In this document: positions 53,696 to 63,650 of the stretch, piece by piece | Position numbering within the stretch: position 1 is the first letter of the stretch | How the letters are laid out: the number at the start of each line of letters is the position of its first letter | Program-made: the position numbers and the translations under genes | Notes under the pieces: model-generated | Database searches by the model: none | Told to the model about the DNA's origin: nothing | What the model saw: only the letters and a program-made list of their open reading frames with translations | Assembly (NCBI GenBank): GCA_005223045.1 | Contig: NJBM01000003.1 | Coordinates: forward strand, 124,001-188,000 | Length of the DNA stretch: 64,000 bases | Direction: 5' to 3' | From: Planctomycetes bacterium B3_Pla | GTDB lineage: Bacteria > Planctomycetota > Phycisphaerae > Sedimentisphaerales > Anaerobacaceae

Positions 53696-53726
53696 GAAGT
53701 AGCGATGTGAACCTTGGGGTAATAGA

Positions 53727-54059
53727 ATGTCTGTCAGCAAAGAATACCTAACGTATGTCATCGACCAGCTCGAATGCATTGGACCCGTCCAATCCAGACG
53801 TATGTTCGGCGGCGCGGGGCTTTACTTCGACGGCCTGTTCTTTGCCCTGATTGCAGACGACGTTCTGTATTTCAAGGTCGATGACTCCAACCGTCCGGAC
53901 TATGAAGCTGAAGGTATGGAGGCGTTCCGCCCCTTTCCAGATAAACATGCCGTCATGCAGTACTATGAAGTTCCGATTGATATTCTTGAAAACAGAGACC
54001 TTCTCCACAACTGGGCTCAGAAAGCCCTCCAAGTCGCCGAGCGAAAAGCAGACAAATAG
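53727..54059 (+). CDS. TfoX N-terminal-domain protein
   Basis: This is a 110-residue cytoplasmic protein matching the TfoX/Sxy N-terminal domain: VIDQLECIGPVQSRRMFGGA, GLYFDGLFFALIADDVLYFK and the final HNWAQKALQVAERKA. Stand-alone TfoX_N proteins are widespread and of unclear function; full-length Sxy regulates competence in gamma-proteobacteria, but that does not transfer automatically. It sits between a sulfatase and a PHP phosphoesterase. Confidence 0.8.
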   Translation: MSVSKEYLTYVIDQLECIGPVQSRRMFGGAGLYFDGLFFALIADDVLYFKVDDSNRPDYEAEGMEAFRPFPDKHAVMQYYEVPIDILENRDLLHNWAQKALQVAERKADK

Positions 54060-54201
54060 ATACAACCAGCCGCTACCACGCCACAAAAGGAGTTTCTCCA
54101 AAAACACTTGATTTCGATGGCCAAATGGACTATTGTTGCCGTGACAGTTGTTGTTGAAGAAGCTAAGTTTCGATACTGCAAGAGAGAAAGGGTCCTCCAA
54201 A

Positions 54202-55278
54202 ATGAGAAAGTTCAAGGTCACACTGCTCGTCGTCGTTGCCTATCTGTTGATTGCACCGTTTGCCGTATATGCTGCAAAGATCAACTTCCCCGATATACTC
54301 GGCTACAAGACCCTCAAGTGTGACTTTCACATGCACACGGTCTTTTCCGACGGCCAGGTCTGGCCCACCACCCGCGTGGATGAAGCTGTACGCGAGGGGC
54401 TGGACGCCATCGCCATAACCGACCATATCGAATACCAGCCGCACAAAGGCGATGTTCCCACAAACCACGGCCGCTCAAACGAAATCGCAAGCGGCTCGGC
54501 AAAGAAGAGGAACATTCTGTTCCCGATCGCAGCCGAGATTACCCGCGATACACCTCCGGGGCACTTCAACGCGCTGTTTCTGCAGGACGTAAATGCGCTC
54601 GATACCGAGGATTTCCTCGACGCCATGAAGGCCGCCAATGACCAGAACGCCTTTGTATTTTGGAACCACCCCGACTGGAAGCCCGAGCATATAGGCTGGT
54701 TTGACGTACACGACACGCTCTACGAGAACAAATGGGTGCACGGCATCGAAGTGGCCAACGGTGACGGCTATCATCTCAACGGCCACAAATGGGGTCTCGA
54801 AAAGAATTTCACCATGCTCGGTACATCGGACATGCACGCGCCTTCGCTAATCACCGAAACCACACCCGAAAACCACAGGACCATGACCCTCGTATTTGTA
54901 AAGGAACCGACGCTTGAAGCTCTCAAGGAGGCACTTGTAAAAGGAAGAACAGCCGTGTGGTTCAAGGACCAGCTCATCGCCAAAGAGAATTTCCTGGACG
55001 CGATATTCAAGGCAGCGGTCAAGGTGACCGACGTCTCCCGAAGGGGCGACCGCAAGATACTCCTCGAAATAGCCAACTACTGCGATCTCAACATCAAGCT
55101 GCAGCGCACAGGCATGACAGGTCCCGAGGAGTTTCTCCTGCCCGCCATGGACAAGACAACTTTGAAAATCAGAGTGCAGAAAGGCGTCAGGAATATCGAA
55201 CTGTCTTACGTGGCAAGCAACATGCTCGTCGCTCCCGACAAAGGCCTGCCCGTGAAGCTCACCGCATCAGCCGAATAA
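54202..55278 (+). CDS. Secreted PHP-domain phosphoesterase
   Basis: This 358-residue protein has a signal peptide (MRKFKVTLLVVVAYLLIAPF) and a PHP metal core: DFHMHTVFSDG (41-51), AITDHIEY and TSDMHAP. The C-terminal 100 residues form a beta-rich domain (DRKILLEIANYCDLNIKLQR). PHP proteins hydrolyse phosphate esters with a metal cluster; a secreted one could release phosphate from sugars or nucleotides outside the cell. The start at 54202 is chosen over the upstream 54148 start because only the former begins the signal peptide. Confidence 0.75.
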   Translation: MRKFKVTLLVVVAYLLIAPFAVYAAKINFPDILGYKTLKCDFHMHTVFSDGQVWPTTRVDEAVREGLDAIAITDHIEYQPHKGDVPTNHGRSNEIASGSAKKRNILFPIAAEITRDTPPGHFNALFLQDVNALDTEDFLDAMKAANDQNAFVFWNHPDWKPEHIGWFDVHDTLYENKWVHGIEVANGDGYHLNGHKWGLEKNFTMLGTSDMHAPSLITETTPENHRTMTLVFVKEPTLEALKEALVKGRTAVWFKDQLIAKENFLDAIFKAAVKVTDVSRRGDRKILLEIANYCDLNIKLQRTGMTGPEEFLLPAMDKTTLKIRVQKGVRNIELSYVASNMLVAPDKGLPVKLTASAE

Positions 55279-55302
55279 TCGCCCAGGGTGCGAACGCCGA
55301 TC

Positions 55303-56844
55303 TCATTCGCGCGCTGCGTTGAGGATTCGCAGAGCAATGTCGCGAATGTATTTCGGAGAGGACAAAGTATGATCGCCGCCATCGTGCTCGAATGAGTACG
55401 TCTTATCGATATTCCCCGTCTTGGTGTTTATCCAGTCGGCCCGATAGCCCCCTGAAGGTAATTCCACAGTCAGTTCTGCTTTCCTGCCGCCGTTGATATA
55501 AATAGCGTAGGCGCGACCCTCTTCTGCCAGGACGCGGGCGGTTGCATCCTCTGGAACGCCGTTCTTTATGACTGAGTTCGCCGGTTGCATCCGGATGAAA
55601 TCGAAGCCATGCATGAAATGCGTGAGAATTGATAACTGCTTTCTTAGTTCAGCGCCGCCGCCACCGGGGGCGCTTACGACTCCGCTGCCATCCTCATGGC
55701 CGACCGAGAATGAGAAGTCCAAATGGTCGTACACGCCTCCCCCGGCAATAATAAATTCCCAACCTCCGATTCTGTACGGCTCCGGCCTGCTGCTGCGGCC
55801 GCCGGTTTCATCATAAGCGATGACCTTATTCAAATCATAATAGAGCACTGCCGGCTCAGGCGGACTGGCTCCATGGAAATTGAGCACGGACGCGCGCTTG
55901 ATCGGCATCACCCTACCGGTCGAACCTCTGGGAAGATTTTGTTTTCTCCAGGGCAGGTTCTGTGCGATAAGATGCCTGTTCGGCAGGTCTGCTTCCGTTT
56001 CGGCTATGACCTCGGCAATATGCTCCTGCCAGGCCTCTGTCTGACCTCCGCGCTCGTATGGTTCGTTGCAGATCTCATAATAGAGATTGTCGAAACCGTT
56101 CAGCTCCTCGACAATTTTCCGAACCATTGCGTCCTGCACGGCGGTGAGCTTCTTGTCTCTCATAGTGAAGACATCGTAACGCCTGATCCGCCCCACGCCG
56201 TTGATATTGTTCGCAGCATTGAGCGGGCTCAGCTTCCACATCGAATCATCATAGAACGGACAAAACATCACAAATTCAACCACGATGCCGCGCCTGCCGG
56301 CGTCAGCAACGAATTCACGCAGCCGGGCAAAATATGCTTGGTCCCACTTCGCCAAATCGAATTTGTTGCCGCCGTTCTCATAGCCGGGAGTATTGCTGCG
56401 AGCCCAGGGACAGAGTAAGCGACCCTGCGCCGGCGCCAACGTGTTGTTTCGGATGTTGAACGCGCCGGCAGGCTCACAGTAAGCCCCGCTGAACACGCGA
56501 GTCAGATTAAACCGATAAGCCCCAAGTGTATCGAGGTACTTTTCGTACTCGAAATCGCCGTTGAGCACGCCGCCGTAATGTTCGCCGGAGGTTATAAGGA
56601 TCGTCGGCCTGCCGCGCCACTGGAAATAATGCGGATTGTCCGGGTGAAGCTTGATCGGCCCGAAAGTTCCATCACTTCCTGCCGCTTGCTCAACAATGCT
56701 TTTGTCCGGCCACTTCTCGACCAAAGCCGTGCCGCCCTGATCGACTGAATCATGTCGTTTGCCACTGCCCGCACAAGTCAAAGCCAGCAGAACCATGATG
56801 AAACAACGCTGCTTGAAAGGTTTATTCCTGCTGTTCACTGTCAT
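55303..56844 (-). CDS. DUF4038-like glycoside hydrolase, lipoprotein
   Basis: This is a 513-residue protein from the ATG at 56844 (GGAG upstream; an earlier in-frame start at 56961 adds 39 non-conserved residues). The leader ends LLALTCAGSG, suggesting a lipobox-like site. The TIM barrel carries YYEICNEPYERG with the acid-base Glu of GH-A enzymes, and a C-terminal beta-sandwich starts near VLAEEGRAYAIYINGG. It resembles DUF4038 or apiosidase-like (GH140-type) proteins that remove side-chain sugars. A second, related gene lies at 60321-61718. Confidence 0.68.
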   Translation of the reverse strand: MTVNSRNKPFKQRCFIMVLLALTCAGSGKRHDSVDQGGTALVEKWPDKSIVEQAAGSDGTFGPIKLHPDNPHYFQWRGRPTILITSGEHYGGVLNGDFEYEKYLDTLGAYRFNLTRVFSGAYCEPAGAFNIRNNTLAPAQGRLLCPWARSNTPGYENGGNKFDLAKWDQAYFARLREFVADAGRRGIVVEFVMFCPFYDDSMWKLSPLNAANNINGVGRIRRYDVFTMRDKKLTAVQDAMVRKIVEELNGFDNLYYEICNEPYERGGQTEAWQEHIAEVIAETEADLPNRHLIAQNLPWRKQNLPRGSTGRVMPIKRASVLNFHGASPPEPAVLYYDLNKVIAYDETGGRSSRPEPYRIGGWEFIIAGGGVYDHLDFSFSVGHEDGSGVVSAPGGGGAELRKQLSILTHFMHGFDFIRMQPANSVIKNGVPEDATARVLAEEGRAYAIYINGGRKAELTVELPSGGYRADWINTKTGNIDKTYSFEHDGGDHTLSSPKYIRDIALRILNAARE

Positions 56845-56912
56845 GCGTAAGCTCCGCGTCTGAGAGTTCTTCACTACCAGGACAAATAAGTTTGCTTTTC
56901 TCATAATAATTG

Positions 56913-56940
56913 ATATTAACTGGTTTAGGCGTGTTGTCAA
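56913..56940 (-). promoter_or_regulatory. Promoter for DUF4038-like gene
   Basis: On the minus strand TTGACA (56940-56935), a 16-base spacer and TAATAT (56918-56913) are followed by the 56844 start. Confidence 0.45.
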
Positions 56941-56966
56941 TATAGGTTTTAAGGAGGTCAAATTCT

Positions 56967-58121
56967 ATGAGTTCGAGTCTATACAAGTTTACGAAAGGCT
57001 TGTTTTTCACCCTGTCCGCATTGGCTTGTCTATGCACAACAGAATCTTGCCGTGCGGCGCAGTTCGAGTGGCAAAGAGCTTCGGCGGAAAGTCAGGGCTT
57101 CAAGGCCGGCAAGCTTGACGACTTGAGAAAGTCTCTCGCAGCTAAGAACACAAAGGCTCTGCTCATCATCAGGAATGACCGAATCGTTTGTGAATGGTAT
57201 GCCGCCGGTCATGGGCCGGACAAGAAACATTACACCGCTTCGTTAGCCAAGGCCCTGGTCGGAGGAATGTCGCTTCTGATAGCCCTGAACGATGGCGTCA
57301 TAACGGCTGATGATTCCGCTTTCAAATACGTCCCGCAGTGGAAGGGCCATCCAAGCAAGTCCAGGATAACGATTCGCCACCTTGCCACGCATTCCTCCGG
57401 TATTGAGGATGCAGAACAGGACGACATCCCGCACATGAAGCTGCCCGGATGGAAGGGAGGCTTCTGGCGCAAAGATCCTGATCCTTTCACACTTTCGCGC
57501 GACAAAGCCCCGATCGTATTCACGCCCGGCGCCAAGTACGCGTACAGCAACCCCGGCATGGCGATGCTGTCTTATGCCGTTACGGCCAGCCTGCGAAACG
57601 CCAAACACACCGACGTCAGAAACCTGTTGCGAGAGCGCATTATGAGGCCTATCGGAGCGAAGGGCAGCGAATGGTCTATCGGATACGGCAAGACTTACGA
57701 TGTTGACGGCCTGAAACTGGTTCCCAACTGGGGCGGCGGTTCGTACACAGCGCGAGCAGTCGCGAGAGTGGGCCGGCTAATGCTCAAAAAAGGTAACTGG
57801 CAGGGAAAACAACTCATCGAGCAGCGCTGGGTAGAGAGGGTCCTGCAGTATGCCGGGACTCCCCTGCCGGACCGCCCGCCGGGCAATCCGCAACCGGGCT
57901 GTGGGCTGGGTTGGTACACGAATTTCGATGCCGTCTGGCCCAAAGTCCCCCGCGATGCTTTTGCAGGGGCCGGCGCCGGCAATCAGGTCCTGCTGGTAGT
58001 TCCCAGCCTCGATCTTATCGTGGTTCGCAACGGCGGCAACCTTTACGATTTGTCCAAAGGCGAAGGATTCTGGGGCGGCATGGAGAAGCATCTGTTCGAT
58101 CCTATGATGGACGCCTTGTAG
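56967..58121 (+). CDS. Serine hydrolase, beta-lactamase class C family
   Basis: This 384-residue exported enzyme has SLAK at Ser92-Lys95 and YSN at 193-195, the S-x-x-K and Y-x-N of penicillin-binding-type serine hydrolases/esterases. The leader is LFFTLSALACLCTTESC. In a polysaccharide region it may act as an esterase for carbohydrate acyl groups, although a peptidoglycan-related role is possible. It has an AAGGAGG site 9 bases upstream. A palindromic element follows the stop. Confidence 0.75.
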   Translation: MSSSLYKFTKGLFFTLSALACLCTTESCRAAQFEWQRASAESQGFKAGKLDDLRKSLAAKNTKALLIIRNDRIVCEWYAAGHGPDKKHYTASLAKALVGGMSLLIALNDGVITADDSAFKYVPQWKGHPSKSRITIRHLATHSSGIEDAEQDDIPHMKLPGWKGGFWRKDPDPFTLSRDKAPIVFTPGAKYAYSNPGMAMLSYAVTASLRNAKHTDVRNLLRERIMRPIGAKGSEWSIGYGKTYDVDGLKLVPNWGGGSYTARAVARVGRLMLKKGNWQGKQLIEQRWVERVLQYAGTPLPDRPPGNPQPGCGLGWYTNFDAVWPKVPRDAFAGAGAGNQVLLVVPSLDLIVVRNGGNLYDLSKGEGFWGGMEKHLFDPMMDAL

Positions 58122-58127
58122 TTGATC

Positions 58128-58145
58128 GGTGGGCTGAAGCCCACC
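58128..58145. terminator. Bidirectional palindrome between convergent genes
   Basis: GGTGGGCTGAAGCCCACC has a perfect 8-bp stem and lies between the stops of the convergent genes at 58121 and 58159. It is a close copy of the element at 24599-24616, so it may be both a dispersed sequence and a terminator. Confidence 0.55.
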
Positions 58146-58158
58146 CTACAGCTACAGC

Positions 58159-60297
58159 TTACCTTGTCTTTATCCAGCGCTCGCCGTCTTTGACATACGC
58201 GTCCGAGCCGCGGGTGTATTTCAGCGGGACACCTTTTTCGTACCACCAATGCCTGGGCCTCGATCCGTGCTGGATCGATTCTGTGATGTAACCGTCGGCG
58301 TCGAAAAGCTCTGTGCTGACGTGGTAGCCGTTGCGGTCGTGGTATTCGCGCTTAGCGAGTTTGCCGTCTCGATAGAACAACCGGCGCGTGGCTTTTCCTT
58401 CCGCGTTCAAGTCGTGCCTTTTGACGAGTTCTCCGCCGCGATGCCACGAACGCCGGATGACTCCATCGTGAAGGTGGACAGTTTCGACAGCAATTCCATC
58501 GTCCCCAACGACACGTCGCTCGCGCGTCCAGGAGAAGTCGGCCGGTTTGTCGGAGAGTACCTTCACCGCTGCGCGACGGCGAATCCTCAGAGGCAGACTC
58601 GGCTTGCTTTTCAGCCCGGACCATTCGACGGCAACGGCAGTGTATGCGCCCTTGCCGGGCAGCTCGAACGATCCACCCGGACGAACGAGGCTGTCGGTGA
58701 TTTTCTCATTGTTCTTGAACAAGTGGTAGCAGTACGTTTCCCAATGGTTTTCTCCGGGGATAAGTTGAATCTCCTCCCCGGCTCGCCGCAGGTGGGGGCG
58801 GTCCGGCAGCCGGACTACGACCGTGTAGAGATCGGACGAGCGTTGAAGCAATAACGGCGAATCCTTGTCCTTGATGATGCTGCGTATGCCGCTGGCCTGC
58901 AGAGGCAAGTCCTTTCGCAGTTCCTTTGGAATCAGCATAGCCTCGAAGGAAGTGAGAGGCTGGCCTTTGCGAAGCCGGGCGTCTTTAGAAGTCTCGTACA
59001 ACCCGCGAGCAAGTCCCTCGAAAGTCTTCTCGGTCTTGCGCTCGTAGCTGAGCACCTCTCCACCGAAGCCCGAGGCATTGATCAGTCTTCCTTTCTCCGG
59101 GAATCCAGTGGTGGACTCGACGCGAATCACATCTCCGGTGGCCTCTTCGGTGATTCGAGCAACCGGACCGTCCTTCTGGTCGTAGGTGGAGATGAAGGCG
59201 ATCTTGGTTCCGTCCGGACTGCCCTTTAAATCGATGTCGTACGGTCCGGAGTAATCCCGGTTGGTCGGAAAACAGAGATAGGAGTTTGTCTCCATGACGG
59301 CCCAGCCGTCACCGGAGCGCAGGTCCGCCACGCGAATCTGCGCTACGCCGGAGTCCCCGCATATCCAGCGCCCGCTTCGGCCGCAGGGACTGACATCGCC
59401 AGAACTGATTGCGGCAAGAAAATTGATGTTGCTCGGAAAAGGCTCATCCCATTTCTTGCCGCGCATCTGACCATTACCCAAAAGGAAGTAGGAACCGTCG
59501 CCCACCCAGGAGAAGTGAGAGCCATCCATGGTGGGAAAAGGCTTCGTGCGGTTTTGTCCCGACAGGTCATGGTCGAAGAAGTGACGGGCCACGAACGGAA
59601 TGTCACGTGCCCCCTCGCTGGCATAGTAATAGTCTCTGTAGTTGTGATCCCGGGAGACAATCATCGGATGATTCGGATTTACCATAAGAGAATTGTACCC
59701 GACCTGCCAATCGCCCGGCAGCGTTTCCACGGTCGAATCCGGCGCAATCGTTACGCGAAGCGGCTTCCTCTGTTCTTCCTTAGGTCCCCGTATCCCATAT
59801 CCGTATAGCCAGCGGTCGTCACAGTCGGTGTATTTTAATCTTTCGATGCCGTAGCCGATGCGCATCGTCTCGCCGGTTTCGACGTTCTTCCACATGACCT
59901 GTGTGCCCCTGCCGTAGCGTGGACCATCGGCACTTCGGTATCGAAGGTAGAAAAGCCAGTTGTGCTTATTTGCCCATCGCGGATTTGTTCCTTTGTCGAT
60001 TTTGACGTCCTTTTCCTCATGCAGGTCGTAAAGGTGCACCTCCGCTGCCGACGTCGAGCCGAACTGCCGGCCGTCACTCGCATAGTGTGTGAAGCACAGG
60101 TATCGTCCATCCGGACTCCAGCATTGCATGTTGTGATAGTTGGCGTGGTCGCGAACGGTCGGATCGTTCGTAATGCGCCATACCTCTATTGCATCTCCCT
60201 CTTTGGCCCTGAACCGCTCGATCTCGGCGAAAGCGCTAACGCCGTATCCCAGGATAATCGCACATAGAAGAACAATGGTCTTGCGTGCACCAGTCAT
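58159..60297 (-). CDS. Secreted TolB-like propeller protein with C-terminal MORN-like repeats
   Basis: This 712-residue protein from the ATG at 60297 (GAAAGGA upstream) has a signal peptide (IVLLCAIILGYGVSAFA) and TolB/WD40-type blades such as CWSPDGRYLCFTHYASDG and FISTYDQKDGPVARITEE. The last 100 residues have MORN-like repeats (GVIRRSWHRGGELVKRHD, RRLFYRDGKLAKREYHDRNG). No catalytic motif is visible. It is in one operon with the DUF6298-like gene and may help it outside the cytoplasm. A longer in-frame start at 60414 lacks a signal peptide. Confidence 0.5.
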   Translation of the reverse strand: MTGARKTIVLLCAIILGYGVSAFAEIERFRAKEGDAIEVWRITNDPTVRDHANYHNMQCWSPDGRYLCFTHYASDGRQFGSTSAAEVHLYDLHEEKDVKIDKGTNPRWANKHNWLFYLRYRSADGPRYGRGTQVMWKNVETGETMRIGYGIERLKYTDCDDRWLYGYGIRGPKEEQRKPLRVTIAPDSTVETLPGDWQVGYNSLMVNPNHPMIVSRDHNYRDYYYASEGARDIPFVARHFFDHDLSGQNRTKPFPTMDGSHFSWVGDGSYFLLGNGQMRGKKWDEPFPSNINFLAAISSGDVSPCGRSGRWICGDSGVAQIRVADLRSGDGWAVMETNSYLCFPTNRDYSGPYDIDLKGSPDGTKIAFISTYDQKDGPVARITEEATGDVIRVESTTGFPEKGRLINASGFGGEVLSYERKTEKTFEGLARGLYETSKDARLRKGQPLTSFEAMLIPKELRKDLPLQASGIRSIIKDKDSPLLLQRSSDLYTVVVRLPDRPHLRRAGEEIQLIPGENHWETYCYHLFKNNEKITDSLVRPGGSFELPGKGAYTAVAVEWSGLKSKPSLPLRIRRRAAVKVLSDKPADFSWTRERRVVGDDGIAVETVHLHDGVIRRSWHRGGELVKRHDLNAEGKATRRLFYRDGKLAKREYHDRNGYHVSTELFDADGYITESIQHGSRPRHWWYEKGVPLKYTRGSDAYVKDGERWIKTR

Positions 60298-60320
60298 AAC
60301 AAAATCCTTTCTTCGTTTGA

Positions 60321-61718
60321 CTACTTTCGAGCAATTACCGCTACCCAATGACCTTTGCCCGGAGCCTTGATCGTCACAATTTTCTCGCCGCTTATTGACC
60401 GCTCGCCTTTCCACTTACCTGTGCGAAGATCGATCCATCTCAACGAATAGCGCCCGCGGGCCTTGCGCAGGTCGAGCCCGACCTCGCCTCCGTCGGTAAA
60501 GTAGAGGGCGTAAGCCTTGCCGGGATTAGCGGCCAGATATGCTTCGTTGCTATCCCTGTCGGTCAGCAGTTCATTGGCCTGTTCGATGTCCCAGAGTTTC
60601 ATCACCGATTCGAGCTTGCGGGCCGCCTTCACCGAGGCTATCGAAAGCTCCGACAAACCCTGACCTGAAGTGGGACGATGAAATCGTGCCGTGCCTGCGC
60701 CTCCGATCACGTGACGCCACCATCGTTCGATCCCGTCCCTGGTGTTGCCGTGTCTGCCGCCGTCTGCGCCGTACGTCTTGACCGTGTTAAGCGGCCGGGG
60801 CTGTTTGGCGGTATATCGGAGCGTCCACTGGAAGTTGTCCCAATGCTCCTGGCCTTTCTTCTGGTTATTCTGAGATACGTCGCAGAAGGTGTAATGCTCC
60901 GGATGATCGAAGGTGCGTTTGTGTCTTGCCGCTTTGAGGTCCCAGTCGTCCCACATTTCTGTCACGTACACCTTTTTGCCCTTTGCCTTCGCCCGGTCAA
61001 GAATAAGCTGTGACCAGTAAATAGCCCACTCTTCTTGGCCGGATGTTTCGTTGTCCATGCAGTAGAGCACATGATCGTACTTGAGGGCATACGAGAGCAT
61101 CTTTTCGACAAAGCGCCTCTGGTATTGCAGCACAGTTGTGTTATTTCGCTGCTTCGGCGTGGTGAAGAAGAACGGCTGCCTGTTGCGGCCCGGATGATCC
61201 GGATAGACCGCAGCCAGGGTGCTTTGTTCGGGCGAATAATTAACGTTGTTCTTCGGGTTATAAGGGTGGCCCGGCCAGTTGTCACGAGAATAGTCGAATC
61301 GATCCCATACCTCGATCTGAACGATGATCTCTCTCTTGGCCGTTTCAGCAAGAAAACGGTCAAAGCGTTTCCAGTAAGCATCATTCCATTGCTCAAGATC
61401 ATATTTGCCGTCATCCCGCCGCTTGAACGGGTACAGCTCGAATCCCTTGTCCCGGCGGTCACTCATAGTATTGCGAACGTAATTGGCCCCAACGGCTTTC
61501 ATCTCGTCAAGGTGGCGCTCCAGGCCCAGCGACAGCCACTGGAACAGGTTATCGTCGTCGCTGGCGCCCAACAGAAACACCGGCTCACCTCGATATTGCC
61601 AATAGCGAGGATTCTCCGACCAGGGCTTTATGCCATCATCCTCAAGGTTCTGACCATGACAAGCATGGCAAATCGCCAGCAAGAGAATCACGTTCCCGAC
61701 ATAGGTTATTTTACTCAT
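60321..61718 (-). CDS. DUF6298/DUF4038-like glycoside hydrolase
   Basis: This 465-residue secreted protein (signal [16 protein letters not shown]) has the family opening [18 protein letters not shown] and a TIM barrel whose putative catalytic Glu is in [15 protein letters not shown] beta-sandwich follows near the end ([18 protein letters not shown]). It is a distant relative of the 55303 gene. Such enzymes are thought to hydrolyse side chains of complex plant or algal polysaccharides. The ATG has AGGAGGT 6 bases upstream and faces the pseudopilin gene divergently. Confidence 0.65.
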   Translation of the reverse strand: MSKITYVGNVILLLAICHACHGQNLEDDGIKPWSENPRYWQYRGEPVFLLGASDDDNLFQWLSLGLERHLDEMKAVGANYVRNTMSDRRDKGFELYPFKRRDDGKYDLEQWNDAYWKRFDRFLAETAKREIIVQIEVWDRFDYSRDNWPGHPYNPKNNVNYSPEQSTLAAVYPDHPGRNRQPFFFTTPKQRNNTTVLQYQRRFVEKMLSYALKYDHVLYCMDNETSGQEEWAIYWSQLILDRAKAKGKKVYVTEMWDDWDLKAARHKRTFDHPEHYTFCDVSQNNQKKGQEHWDNFQWTLRYTAKQPRPLNTVKTYGADGGRHGNTRDGIERWWRHVIGGAGTARFHRPTSGQGLSELSIASVKAARKLESVMKLWDIEQANELLTDRDSNEAYLAANPGKAYALYFTDGGEVGLDLRKARGRYSLRWIDLRTGKWKGERSISGEKIVTIKAPGKGHWVAVIARK

Positions 61719-61874
61719 TTCAGAAACCTCCTTTGAACTCTACCGATTGAAAAATATTTTGAATCCCGGAAGCGATCCGGATTGCCTTGGCTATTATAAT
61801 TGATTTATGCAAATAATCGAGTATCATTAAACAGACGCATAATTGAAACACCTGACAAGAAAAGGAGGCTATAC

Positions 61875-62714
61875 ATGTCCAAAAGACGAGCCTTTACGCT
61901 TATAGAACTCCTGGTCGTAATCGCAGTGATCGCCATACTCATGGCCATTCTGATGCCCGCCCTCAGGGCCGCCAAGGAATTGGCTCGCGGTTCGAATTGC
62001 TTAGCCAACCAGCGGTCCCTGGTGCTGGCCTATACCATGTACGCCGACGATAACGACAGTCGCATTGTCCGGGGCCATGTTGATCGGAACAATTTAGACA
62101 GTCCTATGTGGGCCTTGCCCCCTATAGACGTAACAGGCGCGTACATTAGCGGCACTCCGCTGCTCGAGGACCGCGTTCGCGGCATCAAACGTGGAGCTAT
62201 GTATCCCTACATAAACGACCATGAGATGTACCACTGCCCCGGCGATAACCGGTATCAGACGGGTGCCCCGGAGCACCAGCGGATGTATCGCAGCTACGTC
62301 ATTCCGGATGTTCTGTCGGCTGCCAGAAAAGGATTTCACTCCTGGACGGAGGCCCGTTATAAGTACTTCCCCAAGAGGCTGGAAGAGATCACGCACGCCA
62401 GTATGAAGTACGTTTTCGTCGAAAGCGAATTCCAGAATCCAAATTTCAACTATGATCACGGCGGCTGGAGTTTCGCTCCATGGGTAGACAATCGGTGGGT
62501 AGATGCGCTGGGCACTTTCCACAGCAAGTCGGCCACTTTCGGCTTCGCCGACGGCCACGCGGAAAGACATAAGTGGGTCCACAGCGAAACGTGGAAGATC
62601 TTTGTCGGAGACTTACCCATATCCACGCTCCAGCCGGCCGCAGGTATGAACGAGGATTGGCGGTGGTGCTGGGAGCGATTCCCATATCTGCACAAAACGG
62701 AGAGACCTCGCTGA
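61875..62714 (+). CDS. Prepilin-type secretion protein (DUF1559-like)
   Basis: This 279-residue protein starts [18 protein letters not shown], a type IV prepilin leader with the Phe/Thr processing site, followed by the conserved hydrophobic stretch. The C-terminus contains [13 protein letters not shown], close to the H-x9-DG end of the planctomycete pseudopilin group. It probably assembles into a secretion or surface filament. AAGGAGG precedes the ATG; an in-frame upstream start at 61800 is not supported. Confidence 0.85.
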   Translation: MSKRRAFTLIELLVVIAVIAILMAILMPALRAAKELARGSNCLANQRSLVLAYTMYADDNDSRIVRGHVDRNNLDSPMWALPPIDVTGAYISGTPLLEDRVRGIKRGAMYPYINDHEMYHCPGDNRYQTGAPEHQRMYRSYVIPDVLSAARKGFHSWTEARYKYFPKRLEEITHASMKYVFVESEFQNPNFNYDHGGWSFAPWVDNRWVDALGTFHSKSATFGFADGHAERHKWVHSETWKIFVGDLPISTLQPAAGMNEDWRWCWERFPYLHKTERPR

Positions 62715-62738
62715 ATTCCGCCGCAAAGGAATCTGCCT

Positions 62739-63650
62739 ATGAGCATGATAATGCGAAAAAAGGCATCAATTAAGACCGTCATACGTATAGCTTTTCTTGT
62801 CGTTTGTGTTCTGACGCACGCCGAAGCTTGTGCCGACCCGAACACACTGACTTTTTTCGGATGGTCGGACCAGCATGTCCAAACCGACGGAGACGGCACA
62901 CATCTGATTCCGGCAATTGACGCAATGAACACACTGCCGAAAACTGCCTATCCGGAAGATTTGGGAGGTACGGTCGACGAGCCCAATTTTGTCATAGGTT
63001 TAGGGGACATCACCGAGTGGCCGACACGTTCGGCAAGAGATACCTACGAGCAACTGATCACGAAGCGTCTGAAGTATTCCAGCTTTGACGTAGCCGGCAA
63101 CCACGACAGCGGCGGCAATTCTCCAAGCCCGACAATCCACGACTGGCTGAAAAAACGCCACGGGGCTTTGAGCTACACCTTCGACAGGAAAGGCGTTCAT
63201 TTTGTTGCTCTTTATTCGAAGTACGATGAAAGTCTCAACAGTCCCGCTCAGCCGATTGCGGAGGAGGCCCTTGAATACCTTCGCAAAGACCTCTCGAAAG
63301 TGCCGGAAGGCACGCCCGTTGTTGTGGCTACTCATTTGTGTTTCGAAGCAATTACGAATAGAGACGAATTCGTCGACACATTGGGAGACGCCAACGTAGT
63401 GCTCGTGTTAGGCGGGCACTACCATAAGGCCACTGTCAACAAATACAGAGGCATCAACTTCGTTCAACTGCCCTCTCCGGCAGCAGGCTCTCCGAGCGAG
63501 TTCACGGTCATCCGAATCGATTCGGAAAGACTCGTCGCCGTTCCATATGATTACGAAAAGGGCAAATGGTCCACAGATCCGAAGAAAATCCTAAACACCA
63601 AGATCAGGGGGCTTCGCCGAATTCCTTATAGGCATCAAACAAGGCAATAA
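62739..63650 (+). CDS. Secreted metallophosphoesterase
   Basis: This 303-residue protein has the calcineurin-like metal motifs SDQH near residue 42, GLGDITEW, GNHD, THLC and GGHYH in order, with a hydrophobic leader at residues 14-28. It likely hydrolyses phosphomonoesters or diesters outside the cytoplasm. Its 3' end overlaps the convergent UroD-family gene by 47 bases. AAGGA lies upstream of the start. Confidence 0.82.
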   Translation: MSMIMRKKASIKTVIRIAFLVVCVLTHAEACADPNTLTFFGWSDQHVQTDGDGTHLIPAIDAMNTLPKTAYPEDLGGTVDEPNFVIGLGDITEWPTRSARDTYEQLITKRLKYSSFDVAGNHDSGGNSPSPTIHDWLKKRHGALSYTFDRKGVHFVALYSKYDESLNSPAQPIAEEALEYLRKDLSKVPEGTPVVVATHLCFEAITNRDEFVDTLGDANVVLVLGGHYHKATVNKYRGINFVQLPSPAAGSPSEFTVIRIDSERLVAVPYDYEKGKWSTDPKKILNTKIRGLRRIPYRHQTRQ

